From Megalonaias nervosa (lineage: Eukaryota; Mollusca; Bivalvia; Unionida; Unionidae), in contig JAECUM010001080.1 of the NCBI GenBank assembly GCA_016617855.1, positions 124,001 through 188,000 of the forward strand: DNA of 64,000 nucleotides, given 5' to 3'. Positions 25,159 through 36,222 of this stretch are shown piece by piece. Position 1 is the first letter of the stretch. Each line of letters opens with the position of its first letter. Below the pieces are notes generated by a model that saw only the letters and a list, made by a program, of their open reading frames with translations, had not been told where the DNA came from and did no database searches. A program made the position numbers and the translations under genes.

Positions 25159-25833
25159 CTGAAAGAAAGATAAAGTTAATTACAGATAACCTCTGATTAA
25201 CATTGTCTTCAGCTTTTAGCACATTATTTTTGTACCCCACTTTATTTACTGGAATAATTATGATCCAACTCAAAATTATTTAATCCCTTACACTTAATAC
25301 ACAACTTACTGAGCATTTATATTATTGGAGAATTTTGTCACTAGTTGTATTTTGACTGAAGCTGACTAGCCATAGGTATTATAAGTCACAGGAGTTGGAT
25401 GTTTTAATCAATAAAAATTTATCCACTCTAACTCCGGATGTTGCATATAGCTGCTTCCGGTTTCATCACGTTGTTATTTGCACCTGTATTGTGTACAGTT
25501 TGACACATTAACTAGTTTTAGTTTGTTTTGTTTTTTTGTTTTAATTTACCAAATTACATCAGATCATAGAAATAGTGATGTCATGAAACAGAAAACGATA
25601 CAGAACATCTAAATTCCTATCGTAGATGCAGTACCGCGTCAGGTATCGAGATCGAAAAGGGGGGGGTATGATAATGTTTAGTGATTTTAAAAAATTCGAA
25701 GAGCAAGTTTAAATTGGGTCGGAAAAAAATCATGTATATTAGTTTGGTTAAAACTAATATGATGACATAAAAACCAATAAAATATCCATATAACTCCCAC
25801 TGAAATAATCATGAATGACCAAGAAAAAGATAC

Positions 25834-25938
25834 CGTAATTTTGATGATCCTGGCTGTGTACGCTTTTCCGCCTAATTTTACTCTCACCAAGTCAATTCCT
25901 TCATATTCTTCATAATCGCTTCTCTGCACTTCTACTTA
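25834..25938 (-). pseudogene. Possible second exon relic of element A
   Basis: On the - strand a short frame reads RSDYEEYEGIDLVRVKLGGK, then AYTARIIKIT, followed by a donor-like GTATCT. The hydrophobic/basic pattern resembles small beta-barrel (Tudor/PWWP-like) domains found in some transposon-borne proteins, but that is a guess. Its end phase (0) does not match the start phase of the coiled-coil relic, so an exon between them would be missing. Confidence 0.3.
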
Positions 25939-26524
25939 CTTAAAAGAAATGATACTGAAAATATTCTCATCTGTCCATTCCACGGGAGTCCACGTTTTTT
26001 GTAAAAGATTTTTACTTGTTGCAGAACCGTTTGGGTGCTCTTTCATTTGTGGGGGAAAAGGAGGCTCAGCTGCTGAAATCTCGCGCGTATATTAACTAAT
26101 CATATCACGTTTTCTTTCACAGTCATCCAGTCAGGATAGTCATTTTTTAACATATTTCGATTTTTACAGCAACTTGGCAACCAGTGAGAAAGTCAATAAA
26201 ATATGCAGTTTATGACAGTAATGGACAAAAACGTTAGAACAAAGTCATTGAAAGCTTTTATAGCAAGTACATTTTGTTCATGCTGGCCAGAAAATATTTT
26301 CCCATATTAATCCAGAACTATTCAGGTTAAGTACACAAGTATTGAATAAAAGATCTCTATGAACATTTATACAGTATCATATCATTTTTAAAAAAAAATA
26401 TTCACCTTTATTTATATTTCACTAATATTGTGAGAACTTTGTATGATGAATTTTCATAAACATTTTATGAATATAATGATATAGAAATTTCATATACATT
26501 TTTAAGAAATATCTTGGTGGTGCA

Positions 26525-26785
26525 TCAGAGTACTTGAATTGTTCATGAAGCAAGTTCATGACATTTCAGAAAGTTCAAAGATGTTATAATAGTTCATAAA
26601 AGTTTATCATTGTGTTCATGAACTCATGTACATGATTCATCAAAATTCTTGAAGTGTTCATGAACTTAGTTGAGGAACTTTCATGAATATTTGTTCATAA
26701 ACTCAAATGATGAACTGATCATGAATATTTCAAGAACATTCATGAACAGTTCATGATTGTTCATGAAGCCATGAATTTGTTTTCA
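26525..26785. repeat. Right TTCATGAA palindrome cluster
   Basis: Six exact TTCATGAA palindromes and many near-variants (GTTCATAAA, CTTGAAG, ATCATGAAT). They mirror the left cluster and end 10-20 bp before the terminal TTTCATAGGGG. Confidence 0.88.
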
Positions 26786-26791
26786 TAGGGG

Positions 26792-27528
26792 CAGTGACAG
26801 CTATTATAATATGCATGCTGTACCTCACTAAATTTGTGATTGTTTCATTTGCTGTATGTCCTGTACCACTTACTATGACTGGATTCTGTTTCTAAGACAC
26901 ATTATTGCGGAATATAACTGACAGTTTCAGTAAAACTTCCCTAGGGTTGTGGTAATATTATTACTAACTGCAACATATATGCATGTGACAAAGAATAATG
27001 CAACAGGATGTACTACATGGATATGCACATGGGATACGTATGTAGGAGCCCCAGTGACTACAAAAATTTGCAGTGGCTTACAAACTTGAAATGGTGTTTC
27101 TTCAAAATAAAATGTTACTAATCAGAGGTTATATTAACAAGCATGTGTTTCTGAGGTCAATAATGTAGTCTAAAGACATTTGCATCAGTATTACCAGTAA
27201 ATCAATTTTGATGTGTAATGTTGTATAATGTTTCCTGCAAACAATTTGTGTCAGCTTGTGATTTTTCCTCAAGATAACACGTTCGATGTGAAAATCATAC
27301 ATTATGAAAAGAGTTAACAGAAAAAATGTACTAAACAGTAAACAAAAGCAAAGAAGTTGAAATATATAAATTAATTGGAACACTAAGATTTAAATGCCAT
27401 TTCGTTTACTCATTTACCGATTTTATAAATGTTTATAGTCAGTATCAGTAAAGTAAACGCTGTGTTTATTTGCATAAACATTGCAGCCTTATGGGAAACA
27501 TGATGGGTATCCATAGTTACAAATGAGG
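26792..27528. other. No gene seen
   Basis: Intron sequence. An 84-codon - strand frame (27129-27383) is hydrophobic AT-rich chance. Confidence 0.4.
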
Positions 27529-27744
27529 TACCATATTTACTTGCTTATAAGCGTAGTCAAACTGCAGACAACAAAGACCCAGATCTGCTGTAGCATTATG
27601 TGCCAGCAGATTGGGGCCTGTGTTGTTTGTTCTACTGATTATTCCTAACAAACTGCACAGACCCAGATCTGCTGGCACATCATGCAATGATAGATCTGGG
27701 TCTGTGCAGTTTACAGTTGGACTCATAAGTGAGTACATATGGTA
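27529..27744. mobile_element. 216-bp MITE with TACCATAT termini
   Basis: The left end TACCATATTTACTTGCTTAT and the right end in reverse (TACCATATGTACTCACTTAT) form a long imperfect inverted repeat. The inner part repeats GACCCAGATCTGCTG-like blocks in both orientations, so most of the element can fold into a hairpin. A second copy is at 52729-52937. Superfamily not assigned. Confidence 0.8.
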
Positions 27745-29134
27745 GCCTTAATCATTGGTATGTTCAAAGAAGGCTGTGTCCTGACACTGCATCAAAACAC
27801 AAAACTGAATAAGGATGTGAAATCACTTTGTGATTAGTTCTCACAAGTCAAAAACTGAAATACAGTGGAAAAAAATTCGAGTAGGAAAACAAAATTTGAA
27901 CAATTTAGTAGGATCAGTGATTGTGTATCCATTTTAAGAGAGGAAGTGATAAAGTTAGGGTTTTCATAATTAGAGACCATTGTACTGGTATCACTGCCTT
28001 TCGTCCTAGACAATTCTGGTAAATCTGCAAAAATGTATTGGCATATATAGACATGAAAAAGTTGTCGTTAGATATTGCCAGGATTTGTGGTTGTAATTGA
28101 AAATACATTAAATTTGAACTCAGTTCTGGCTGATGACAAACCAAAGCTGTATTAATAGTCAAAACTTGAGGCCTATAAAATGAACTAAATCTGCACATGA
28201 ATATGTATATTTAAATAATGTTACCGTTTTCTTTGGTGTTGCAGATCTTATTGTGTAAAGGTATTATATCTGTAGTTATATAATAATTTTAATAGCACAT
28301 CGCATGATCCTGGAATAGTGTCCTTTTCTCTTCCAATTGCAGGAAAAATAATTGTACCATTTTGTGTTTAATGTCAAAATGTGATCTGCTGCTATCGCTT
28401 TGCAGCTGGCTCAAGCATCTAGGTGCTTCACTGTGCCACCGACGACATCATATGGGATCATGCCATTACTTATGGCAGAAAATGCCATTGTGCTTCAAGT
28501 CAGTGCTCATGTTTGCGGTGGAACAGATTAGTCAAGTTCTTGAAGTTTTTTTTTTATTGGCGAGGTGCATAAACACTGAAAAATGTTATCACCTTCTTGA
28601 GGGATAGTAACATGGTACTAACATTGGGTATCAGAGCTGAAATAATGAAATAATCAATGTACAGCAGTAGTGTTATGTGGGTGGAGTATGGCTTGCAAGT
28701 TGTCCCAGTGATGGCCTTGCTTGCATTTTTGATGATGAAGCCGTAATTTTCAGCAAGGTCCAGTAAGATAATGGCTTCATTACAAGCAATATCTCCCTTC
28801 AGTTTGCTGATGTCACTGAACTGAGCTTTAAAATGGTGCAAATGGAGACCATCATACACATCTGTTGCTATAAGTCTTTTTTTGTGTTTGTATATTTTGT
28901 AACAATTTCATTAATATATATCCTATTTTATATTAATTATGCATGCCATTGTTTAAATAAAAGACCTTAATAATTTTTAAACATTTAGAATGGTTGTTTG
29001 CTTCTATATATGCTGGAATTTGCTTGGAATTGGGGGTACAAGCACACAATGATTTAAAGGTGAAAATACTGAGACACATAATTGAAATTTGACACAATAC
29101 AGTGATGATATGTATCTTGATCATATAAAACTCA
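27745..29134. other. No gene seen
   Basis: Intron sequence with only short unrelated frames on both strands. None has splice-framed domain character. Confidence 0.4.
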
Positions 29135-29610
29135 TTATGTAAGGTAATTGCCCACATGGTCAAACTACATCTGTCATTATGTAAGGTAATTGCCCACATG
29201 GTCAAACCACCTCTGTCATGAGGGCACAATTTTTGCATTTTGTAATTTGTCTCGCGTTTGAGTCCAGGGTATTTAGAACCCTAACTCGGTAAGCATTTCT
29301 TAAAATTATGAGCCCAGATTGTAGAGCGACTACTAGTACTATCAAGCCAAGAGAGTTGCATTTTGTAACAAAATTTGAGCATTCAAAAATCGGATATTTC
29401 AAGGTAATTGCTCACATGGTCCAACCACTGTTATGAGGGCACAATTTTCCCATTTTGTAATTTATTTTGAGTTTGACCTCAAGTTACAGAGAGTTGCATT
29501 TTATAACACAATTTGGGCAATCAATAATGTGACATTTCAAGGTAATTGCTCAACCAGCTCTGTTATAAGGGCCCAATTTTCTCATTTTCTGATTTGTTTG
29601 AGCCCAAGGT
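29135..29610. repeat. Diverged repeat (GGTAATTGCCCACATGGTC)
   Basis: Four units share AAGGTAATTGCCCACATGG, TCAAACCACCTCTGTCATGA and GGGCACAATTTT, at about 29140, 29185, 29400 and 29540. The first two are close together and nearly identical; the last two are about 140 bp apart. Confidence 0.8.
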
Positions 29611-31381
29611 TCAGCTTAAGAATGAATTTGATTCAGGTGAGATTAATTTGGGATAATCCCATGTAGGTATAGTTTTGAAATAAAGTCATATTTGGTGTTT
29701 GTGATGGATGACTAAGTAGTGGTACTATCATAAATCTGAAGAAAAAATATCTATAATGAACAAAAGGTCAAATTTAGGGGTGTGAAACTCTACAAATATA
29801 AGAGATAAAGAAATCTTTGCTTAGATACTGATTCCCCTGGTCACAAATATGTAATATAATAATTTCAGACTGATATCTGTATAATACAAAAATTTGCTAG
29901 CATTTGAAAACTCTGTTGTGAAGCAAGAAATTTTCAAGTGAAAAAAAACAGAAAACATGCTACCCCCCAACTTCATTTGGTCATAACTTGATAAGTAATT
30001 GGACTTTTTGCTGAAATTTTGCATGCCTCTATCATTGACATAGATTCACACCAGTTAAAAGTTTCCTGGAAATTGGAGATGGTGACCAGTGGATCTCAGA
30101 GTGACTTGGCATGGAATGACCTTCGTACATGTAGTTGAAATACCCATTTGTGAAATGAATTGACATTTTTTAGCCAAAGTGGGCATTCTTCTGATATACA
30201 TTTTTTTAATCCTGTTGTTCTCATTTGAGTGTTTAGCTCATATATTTAGTATTTATCGCACTTGTCACTTTTCACACATTTATTGTTTAATCATTACTTT
30301 GTTCCTTATTAACTCTGCTGGTCATAGTGAAAGACCAGCAGATCTAAAAAGGATGAAAGAATACCTTTAGTTTTATAAAAAAAAACCTGATTAAATACAT
30401 TTGTCATTTTGATCACAAAGTTTCAGGATCAAAATATCTCTTCAAAACCTTTTACATTATTGTACATACCCATATTTGATTTCAAAAGGAAACAAAGCAC
30501 TTTCTAAATTGTATGAAAATATTCAATTATTCTTTAACTTATTTCACTGCTTCAATCATTGGGATTCACTGGAACTTTGTCAGGTTACTGTCAAACCATG
30601 TTATCTTGTGAGAAGTAGAGAGTGGCAGCATAATGGAGATAAGAATATGATGGTTGTCCATTATCAGAGTCAGATACCAGTGCTATTAATAGCACAGCAT
30701 TAACAATTCAATCTGCATTGTTTTTTCAGATGTCAGCCACATTTTTACAGATTAATTTTTGGTTGATAGTGAAAATTTCATAAAGTGAGATGTAAGAGGC
30801 TGTAATTATTTAAATTGTGTACATGTTAAAAGGGAAAACTACTTAGGTGTTAGACCATAGCACTCTGGGTATGATCACATAATGATTCACATATAACCTA
30901 GCTTTAGATGGGCTAGCTGATTTTTAAGGTAGAAGCGTACTCATCAGTAGACTATATTATGGTATATTTTAAAACCTCAATAAAAATGCTTGTTTTTCGT
31001 AAAGTATTTAACAAAATTAATGACCTAAAGCAACAGATTCTGATAAATCAGTGAAATATGTAACTTTTTTGAACAAGGTTTTTAGTTCAAAGAGTCTTTT
31101 TACATCATACAGTAATGTGGTCTTACGTAGTTGCTGCTTTCAAGCTGATGTGCCATTTGAACAATCTGTCATGCTGCAACTAGATTTAGTCAGTTTTTGA
31201 ATATTTGACCAGATTGATTCATTTTCAAAGGAAAATGACTAATTTGTCCACAAAGCGAAATTTGGAAAAAGTTTTGATCTTTGCCTTGGTACGTATTTTA
31301 GATTTTGTATATATACACAAATTACTGTACCACTGTGCAGTCACTGTGACAAAATTGGTTCAGTATCACCTCCATTCTTAG
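29611..31381. other. No gene seen
   Basis: AT-rich intron sequence. Nothing recognisable as an exon or element. Confidence 0.4.
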
Positions 31382-31582
31382 TTTATTTTAATATGAATGA
31401 TTTCTTGATATAAATTTCAGTAAAACATCCTTTGTTAGAAATAATTACTATGGTCCAATCTTGTTTTATTTTAATATAAATGACTTCTTTATATAAATTT
31501 CAGTAAAACATCCTTTGTTTGAAATAATTACTATGGTCCAGTCTTATTTTATTTTAATATAAATGATTTCTTGATGTAAATT
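31382..31582. repeat. 83-bp tandem duplication
   Basis: Two full copies and a partial third of an 83-bp unit (TTTATTTTAATATAAATGA, then AAATTTCAGTAAAACATCC and AATAATTACTATGGTCCA). The third copy is cut off by the SINE at 31583. Confidence 0.93.
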
Positions 31583-31781
31583 GTGAGCTGCTTTTGCTAA
31601 ATTGGTAGATCATCAGACTTGCGATCAAAGGATCACAGGTTCAGTACCCATTCAAGACAGCCTGGGTCAGCTGCCTGGGTGTGTACTTGAGAAAAGCACT
31701 TAACTTCAGTTTCCTCGCATGATGTAGCCATTAATGTGTTAAAAATGGCTTAAAACCAACAAAACCCACAGAAAAGATGAG
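31583..31781 (+). mobile_element. SINE-C (tRNA-derived)
   Basis: The tRNA-like head GCTTTTGCTAAATTGGTAGA serves as A box, followed by the B box GGTTCAGTACC and the widely shared SINE block GAGAAAAGCACTTAACTTC. The 3' tail is TAAAACCAACAAAACCC. A 7-bp GTAAATT flanks both sides (31576-31582 and 31782-31788), a likely target duplication inside the 83-bp repeat. It is not related to SINE-A or SINE-B beyond tRNA origin. Confidence 0.8.
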
Positions 31782-31788
31782 GTAAATT

Positions 31789-32358
31789 ACTTGAGTAGTC
31801 TGCCTCAAATAAACAACTGTGCTAACAGCTGGTGGTAGATAGGTCGAGTTTGGTGATTCCCCTAATGGTTGGATTCATTATGATGGTATAAAAAATGCAC
31901 CTTTCTTTCCTCAAAATATTTTCCACGGTCATAATTTCCCAGCAGAAGTTTTTGCATCTTTAATGTCACCATTATCAACTTTTTAATCAGCTCATACTGG
32001 TTAGAGTGCCATATCTGTATCAACCCTTACATTCCAGAAATCAAATTGGAGGGGCTGTGACAGCTAGACAAACTTTAAGATAGGGGTGGGGTGGGATGAT
32101 AAGAGTACAAATATGCATTTTTTGTTTCTGCTGTCAGTAGGAGAATCAAATTTATCTCTTCTAATTAAATTTGATATCCATGTTTTTCTTTTCACATGAT
32201 GTCACTCACATGTTTCCTGTTTGACTTTGGTGCATGTGAATTTTGTACTGAACAGTTTTGTATTTTAAAATTTTGGAAAGAACATGATCTTGTATGACCA
32301 TCTGCATTTAGATACCATAAAATTGGTCATTTCATTACATATAGTAATAAAACTTACA
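31789..32358. other. No gene seen
   Basis: Intron sequence without recognisable features. Confidence 0.4.
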
Positions 32359-32648
32359 CAGGGGTCTTAAACTCATGGCCTGTGGACCTGTGACCCATGT
32401 AGGTATTTCCAGCAGCCCACAGTGAGACCTTGAATTTGTAAAATAATAATGCATATTTTTTCTTCATAGTCAGTCAGTTTTGATAAAATTTGATTGTTAC
32501 AATGTTTACTTCTTGTTTCCAACATTTCACCAGCTTACCTTTTATATGAGCTGCTCTTGCTGTACAAAAAGGTTTCAGTGATGCGTCCCTCAGGCTAGTG
32601 TTTTAGTCCTCATGTGGCCCATGTCTTGATTTTAGTTTGAGACACATG
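32359..32648. mobile_element. hAT-like MITE (CAGGGGTCTTAAACTC)
   Basis: The left end CAGGGGTCTTAAACTCATGG and right end TAGTTTGAGACACATG are imperfect inverses of the CAGGGGTCTCAAACTC terminus common in non-autonomous hAT elements. GGCCTGTGG and TGGCCCATG lie just inside. The interior has no coding capacity. Eight-base flanks do not match. Confidence 0.65.
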
Positions 32649-33529
32649 AGCTAAAATGATGGGTTTGTCATCACAAACTTATTTGGATGCCAATTTCACC
32701 ATTTCTTCCACAAATAGAGATTTATAAATATCTTTTTTTATTGTATGGTTACCTTAGTAACCATGATTTTTAACAATAATCAGCATGCATAAAGGACTAT
32801 ATTTCCTTAAAGGAGTCTTTCCATTTTTCTGAGGAAATATTTTGCTGAAGGTGTCGTCAGATTGAAGGAATTTCTCAGAAGTAGAAAGCTTTCCATATCT
32901 GAAACTTTAAAACTGAAACATAATTTTGCATCCTTTCCACTGTCTCTACCGCTGACAGAAATATTGACATTATCAGAAGTATCAAAACTTGATAGTGGGA
33001 GAACTTTTGAAAATTTGTAGTGAAACTGGACAGGTACTTAAAACTTGGATAAGAACTGGAGCACAGCGGCAACCATTGCATGAAGACTAAAAGCCATTAC
33101 TTGCAAGGCGGTTATTGTGACTGAAACAAATGGGATGAAATGAAATCATTATCACATATGGGATGCACGCTCGTATATCAAGACTTGATGAATACATTGA
33201 AATTATTATCCGAGCCAGCTGAATGGAAATCTGCTTTCGTTTGCCAGTAAAGTTAAAAACAGGCATTAAATTGGCCTGTAGGTTGGTTCCACAAATCAAT
33301 CCAGTCCAGGTCTGTCTAGACCCATAATTAAGTGTTCAGTCCACTCTGGGGTCAGTCTTGACGCTTAATTAAGGGTTCGGTCCAGTTTGAGTCTGTCTAA
33401 ACCATTAATGAAGGAGAAACAAAAGAAATTGTCAGTGAAGAATGTACATGACTACATGCAGAGTGTAGGAAATCAAAAGTTTTTATATTGTTTTAACCTT
33501 TTCTCAGAAAAGTTGACGAGACCTGCTAT
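32649..33529. other. No gene seen
   Basis: Intron sequence. Around 33296-33410 three short related blocks recur (CCAGTCCAGGTCTGTCTA; CAGTCCACTCTGGGGTC; GTCCAGTTTGAGTCTG), a small degenerate direct repeat. Confidence 0.45.
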
Positions 33530-33856
33530 CAATGTTCCCTCTAATATTTATCCAGTGTGCACGGAACTGGTGGTTGTTTGAGCAGCCTCATTTCCGCATG
33601 AACAAAACATTTTCAGAAATAAGCTGGTCTGCTGGGTACACTGAGCTGCAGGCGCACACAGTCACAGATCTTGACCTTCCGTTGACGCAAAGATAAGTAA
33701 GTAGGTTAATAATTTAATGGCCTACCTTAAGTTAAACAAAACTTTAGCTTATATGTATTTGCTACCAAAACTTGTGCACGGAATTTTGAAACTGCTGTGC
33801 GGCATTTTCTAATGAGCTGCGCAGCTGTGCAGCTGCGCACTTTAAAGGGAACATTG
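33530..33856. mobile_element. 327-bp hAT MITE with 8-bp target duplication
   Basis: The left terminus CAATGTTCCCTCTAA and the right terminus in reverse, CAATGTTCCCTTTAA, form the inverted repeat. Near the right end is the typical GCGCAGCTGTGCAGCTGCGC segment. The flanks CCTGCTAT (33522-33529) and CATGCTAT (33857-33864) match in 7 of 8 bases, as expected of a hAT 8-bp duplication. Non-autonomous. Confidence 0.87.
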
Positions 33857-33999
33857 CATGCTATAAAGTGTAGCATATTACATTGTTCGATATGCAATTG
33901 TCACAGTACTATGTAATCTCACAGATTTTTTCTGTAAGAGGAATCCACTCCAGCACTTTGGGCAATGAAAATCCCTATTGATTTTGGGCTTGAGAAAAA

Positions 34000-35120
34000 T
34001 CAAAACTCGGAAATTAAAAGAACAAGGTCACTTTGATTAGAAGAAGAATGGTTTCTGTACAGTAACTTGCATTCTCCATCGTACTTTGTAGATTGCTTGC
34101 ATTTTGTAAATGGAAGAAGGAACTCTTGATTTTGGAGTCGTAAGGTTGAAAGTTAAGGTTAAGGTGACTAAAAGAAGAAAATTGTTTTCCACATACATGT
34201 AATTGGAATAACATCGTTTTTTCACAAGGCACCACTCCGGCCTAAGTAGAAAAAGCGCCTGCCTTGGATGCATTAGGTTGCAGGTTTGAACCCAGCTGAT
34301 TCATACCAAAGACTTATAAAAGTGTACTAGCAGCTGCCTCGCTTGGTGCACAGCATTAAGAGGTTATTGTTAGGACTGGTAAGCCTGTCATCAGGATAAT
34401 GTGACTGGGTGGGACATCATACTACATGTCTTTGGCATGATGCCCCAGTGCTAGACATCACTATAGGGCTGCCACACTACAGACATTGTAGCGATATGAC
34501 AAAAATTGTTAAAGCTACATTAACCCTCGCAAAAAAAACCCACACATGGGTTCTGCACAGTGAGTTAAATTGTCCACCATCTACAATTACCAAACTTTGT
34601 GGATGGCCTACACTTTGGGGCAAGGCCACCCAGACAGAAAAAGGGTTGGTTTCTGCACACACTTGCATTCCCTATTATTATACAGTTACCAGTCTTTCTG
34701 GATGGCTTGCACTTGGTGTAAGGAAGAATCCCTTTGATTTTTGGCATCGTATAGTCAAAGGTCAAGGTTACTATGACTTAAGGAAGAGATAGTTTCCACA
34801 CAATAACATTAGTCATTAGATAAATGTCAACCAAACTTTGTGGATGGCTTTTAATTAGGTAAGGGAGGAGGCTGTTGATTTTGGGATCAAACGGTCAAAG
34901 GTCAAGGCCACTGACAAAACAGAAACAAATTCTGCATAGTAACATTGCTTCAACATCATAGACAATAATTATGGCACTAGCTATGGAAGGCTTGCATTTA
35001 GGTTAAGGAAGAAGCCTGTTAACTTGTGGGTGAGATGTCATTGTCACTCTTACTGAAAGAATAAAAGTGTTTTCTGTGTAGAAATTCCAGTTATCTACAG
35101 AGAGGACTATCAAACATGGG
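34000..35120. repeat. ~150-bp repeat units with AGGTCAAAGGTCA-like motifs
   Basis: About six diverged units contain TTTGTGGATGGCTTGCA, TAAGGAAGAA, TTGATTTTGGGATCAA and GGTCAAAGGTCAAGG, then a gaagaaa...TTTCTGCACAGTAAC block. It is the same family as 3880-4560. SINE-B (34231-34540) interrupts it. Confidence 0.75.
34231..34540 (+). mobile_element. SINE-B, full-length-like
   Basis: The head CCACTCCGGCCTAAGTAG is followed by a degenerate B box (GGTTTGAACCC), CATACCAAAGACTTATAAAA, AGGATAATGTGACTGGGTGG, GATGCCCCAGTGCTAGACAT and AAAATTGTTAAAGCTACATT, then an A-rich tail. It is inserted in the 150-bp repeat family. Confidence 0.87.
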
Positions 35121-35669
35121 GCAGGCATATATTATGCTGTTCACTGTACTCTTGTTCTTAATGATGGCATATATATAGATGCATGTTTTGTTTCCTATTT
35201 GCACCAACAATTATTACAAGTTGACAGCCAAATTAATATACCAGATATATAGATTATGCACAAACAATTACTTCAGGTTGACAGCTAAATTAATATACCA
35301 GGTCAGAAAGGCAGATTCACCATTACATCTTTAAGTCTCCCACAAGAGAGAGAGAGACACACACGGTGTTCTGCTATTTGTTGGTACATTGATCAGACCT
35401 TTTAAGCAAAATGACTAAAACATTGTCGAGACAAGCCACACCAAGTTTAAATATCTTGAGCGGGTCTCAAGACCTGATAGGGTTCTGGTGACTGACCTTA
35501 ATTTTCAGTTTTAGAAAACATTTTTGATATTATTTGCACATTAAAGCAAAATAGATTTGAGTTAGGCAAATGTCATTTGGTAGGCAAATTTGTTATAATA
35601 TAGGTGAGCTGTTTAACATTTCAGGTTATTACAGTAATGTTTCATTTTTTAAACACATTTTAGGATTTT
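35121..35669. other. No gene seen
   Basis: Intron sequence. A short direct repeat (TTGACAGC[CT]AAATTAATAT, 35220 and 35278) is the only structure noted. Confidence 0.45.
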
Positions 35670-35682
35670 AACTTTTTTAATG

Positions 35683-35934
35683 GGGGCCCCGAGTGGCCGA
35701 GTGGTCTAAAGCGCTCACCGTTACGGATCACTGCCATCTCACCTCTGTCTGCGTGGGTTCGAGTCTCGGGCTCGGCCAATGTGGTTATGTGAGAAAGCTT
35801 GCCGGTAGCTTCTCGTGGGTCGGTGGTTCTTTCCGGGTTCTCCCGTGTTCTTCCTCCACCATTAATACTGGCCGCCATGTATAGCCTATCATGTGCTGAA
35901 AAATGGCGTTAAACCCTATAACAACAACAACAAC
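35683..35934 (+). mobile_element. SINE-A, best-preserved copy
   Basis: This 252-bp element has a tRNA-Leu/Ser-like head: GGGGCCCCGAGTGGCCGAG, with the A box TGGCCGAGTGG, and the B box GGTTCGAGTCT after a long variable region. A body with GTGAGAAAGCTTGCCGGTAG and TATAGCCTATCATGTGCTG follows, then a (CAA)n tail. A perfect 13-bp target duplication AACTTTTTTAATG flanks it (35670-35682 and 35935-35947). The intact promoter and perfect duplication make this the youngest of seven copies in the window. Confidence 0.95.
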
Positions 35935-36008
35935 AACTTTTTTAATGAAAAACATTATGAGCAAAGTCTGGCATACATCTTTGTAACCATGTTGAGATCA
36001 CACTATCA

Positions 36009-36222
36009 AGGGCTGAATGGTCTAAAGTGCTCACCGCTACTGATCATTGCCATCTCACCTCTGTCTGCGTGGGTTCAAGTCTTGGGTTTGGCCAATGTGG
36101 GTATGTGGGAAAGCTTGCCAGTAGCTTCTCGTGGGTTGGTGGTTCTTTCCAGGGTTTTCCCAGGTTCTTCCTATCTTTTGCTGAAAAATGGCATTAAACC
36201 CTACAACAACAACAACAACAAC
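36009..36222 (+). mobile_element. SINE-A, 5'- and internally deleted copy
   Basis: It starts within the head (GCTGAATGGTCTAAAGTGC), keeps the B box GGTTCAAGTCT and the body, and lacks about 35 bp between TTCTTCCT and TTTTGCTGAAAAATGGC relative to the copy 75 bp upstream. It ends in (CAA)n. Confidence 0.88.

Larger units (their letters stand above)
24172..26791. mobile_element. Element A: 2.6-kb transposon with palindrome-rich ends
   Basis: The left end reads CCCCTATGAAA and the right end is its exact inverse, TTTCATAGGGG. The inverted match may extend outward to CAGCT and CACTG. The first about 370 bp hold roughly 13 copies of the palindrome TTCATGAA, often as GTTCATGAAC. The last about 260 bp hold six more plus degenerate ones. 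The middle contains two exon-like remnants on the - strand. This is the layout of a DNA transposon with arrays of transposase-binding sites inside each end. No clear target duplication was found, and the superfamily is not recognised. Confidence 0.72.

Noticed and set aside
35683..35770. Genuine tRNA-Leu/Ser gene
   Set aside because: The A and B boxes are good, but the sequence lacks a proper acceptor stem pairing and is followed by a SINE body and (CAA)n tail with a target duplication.
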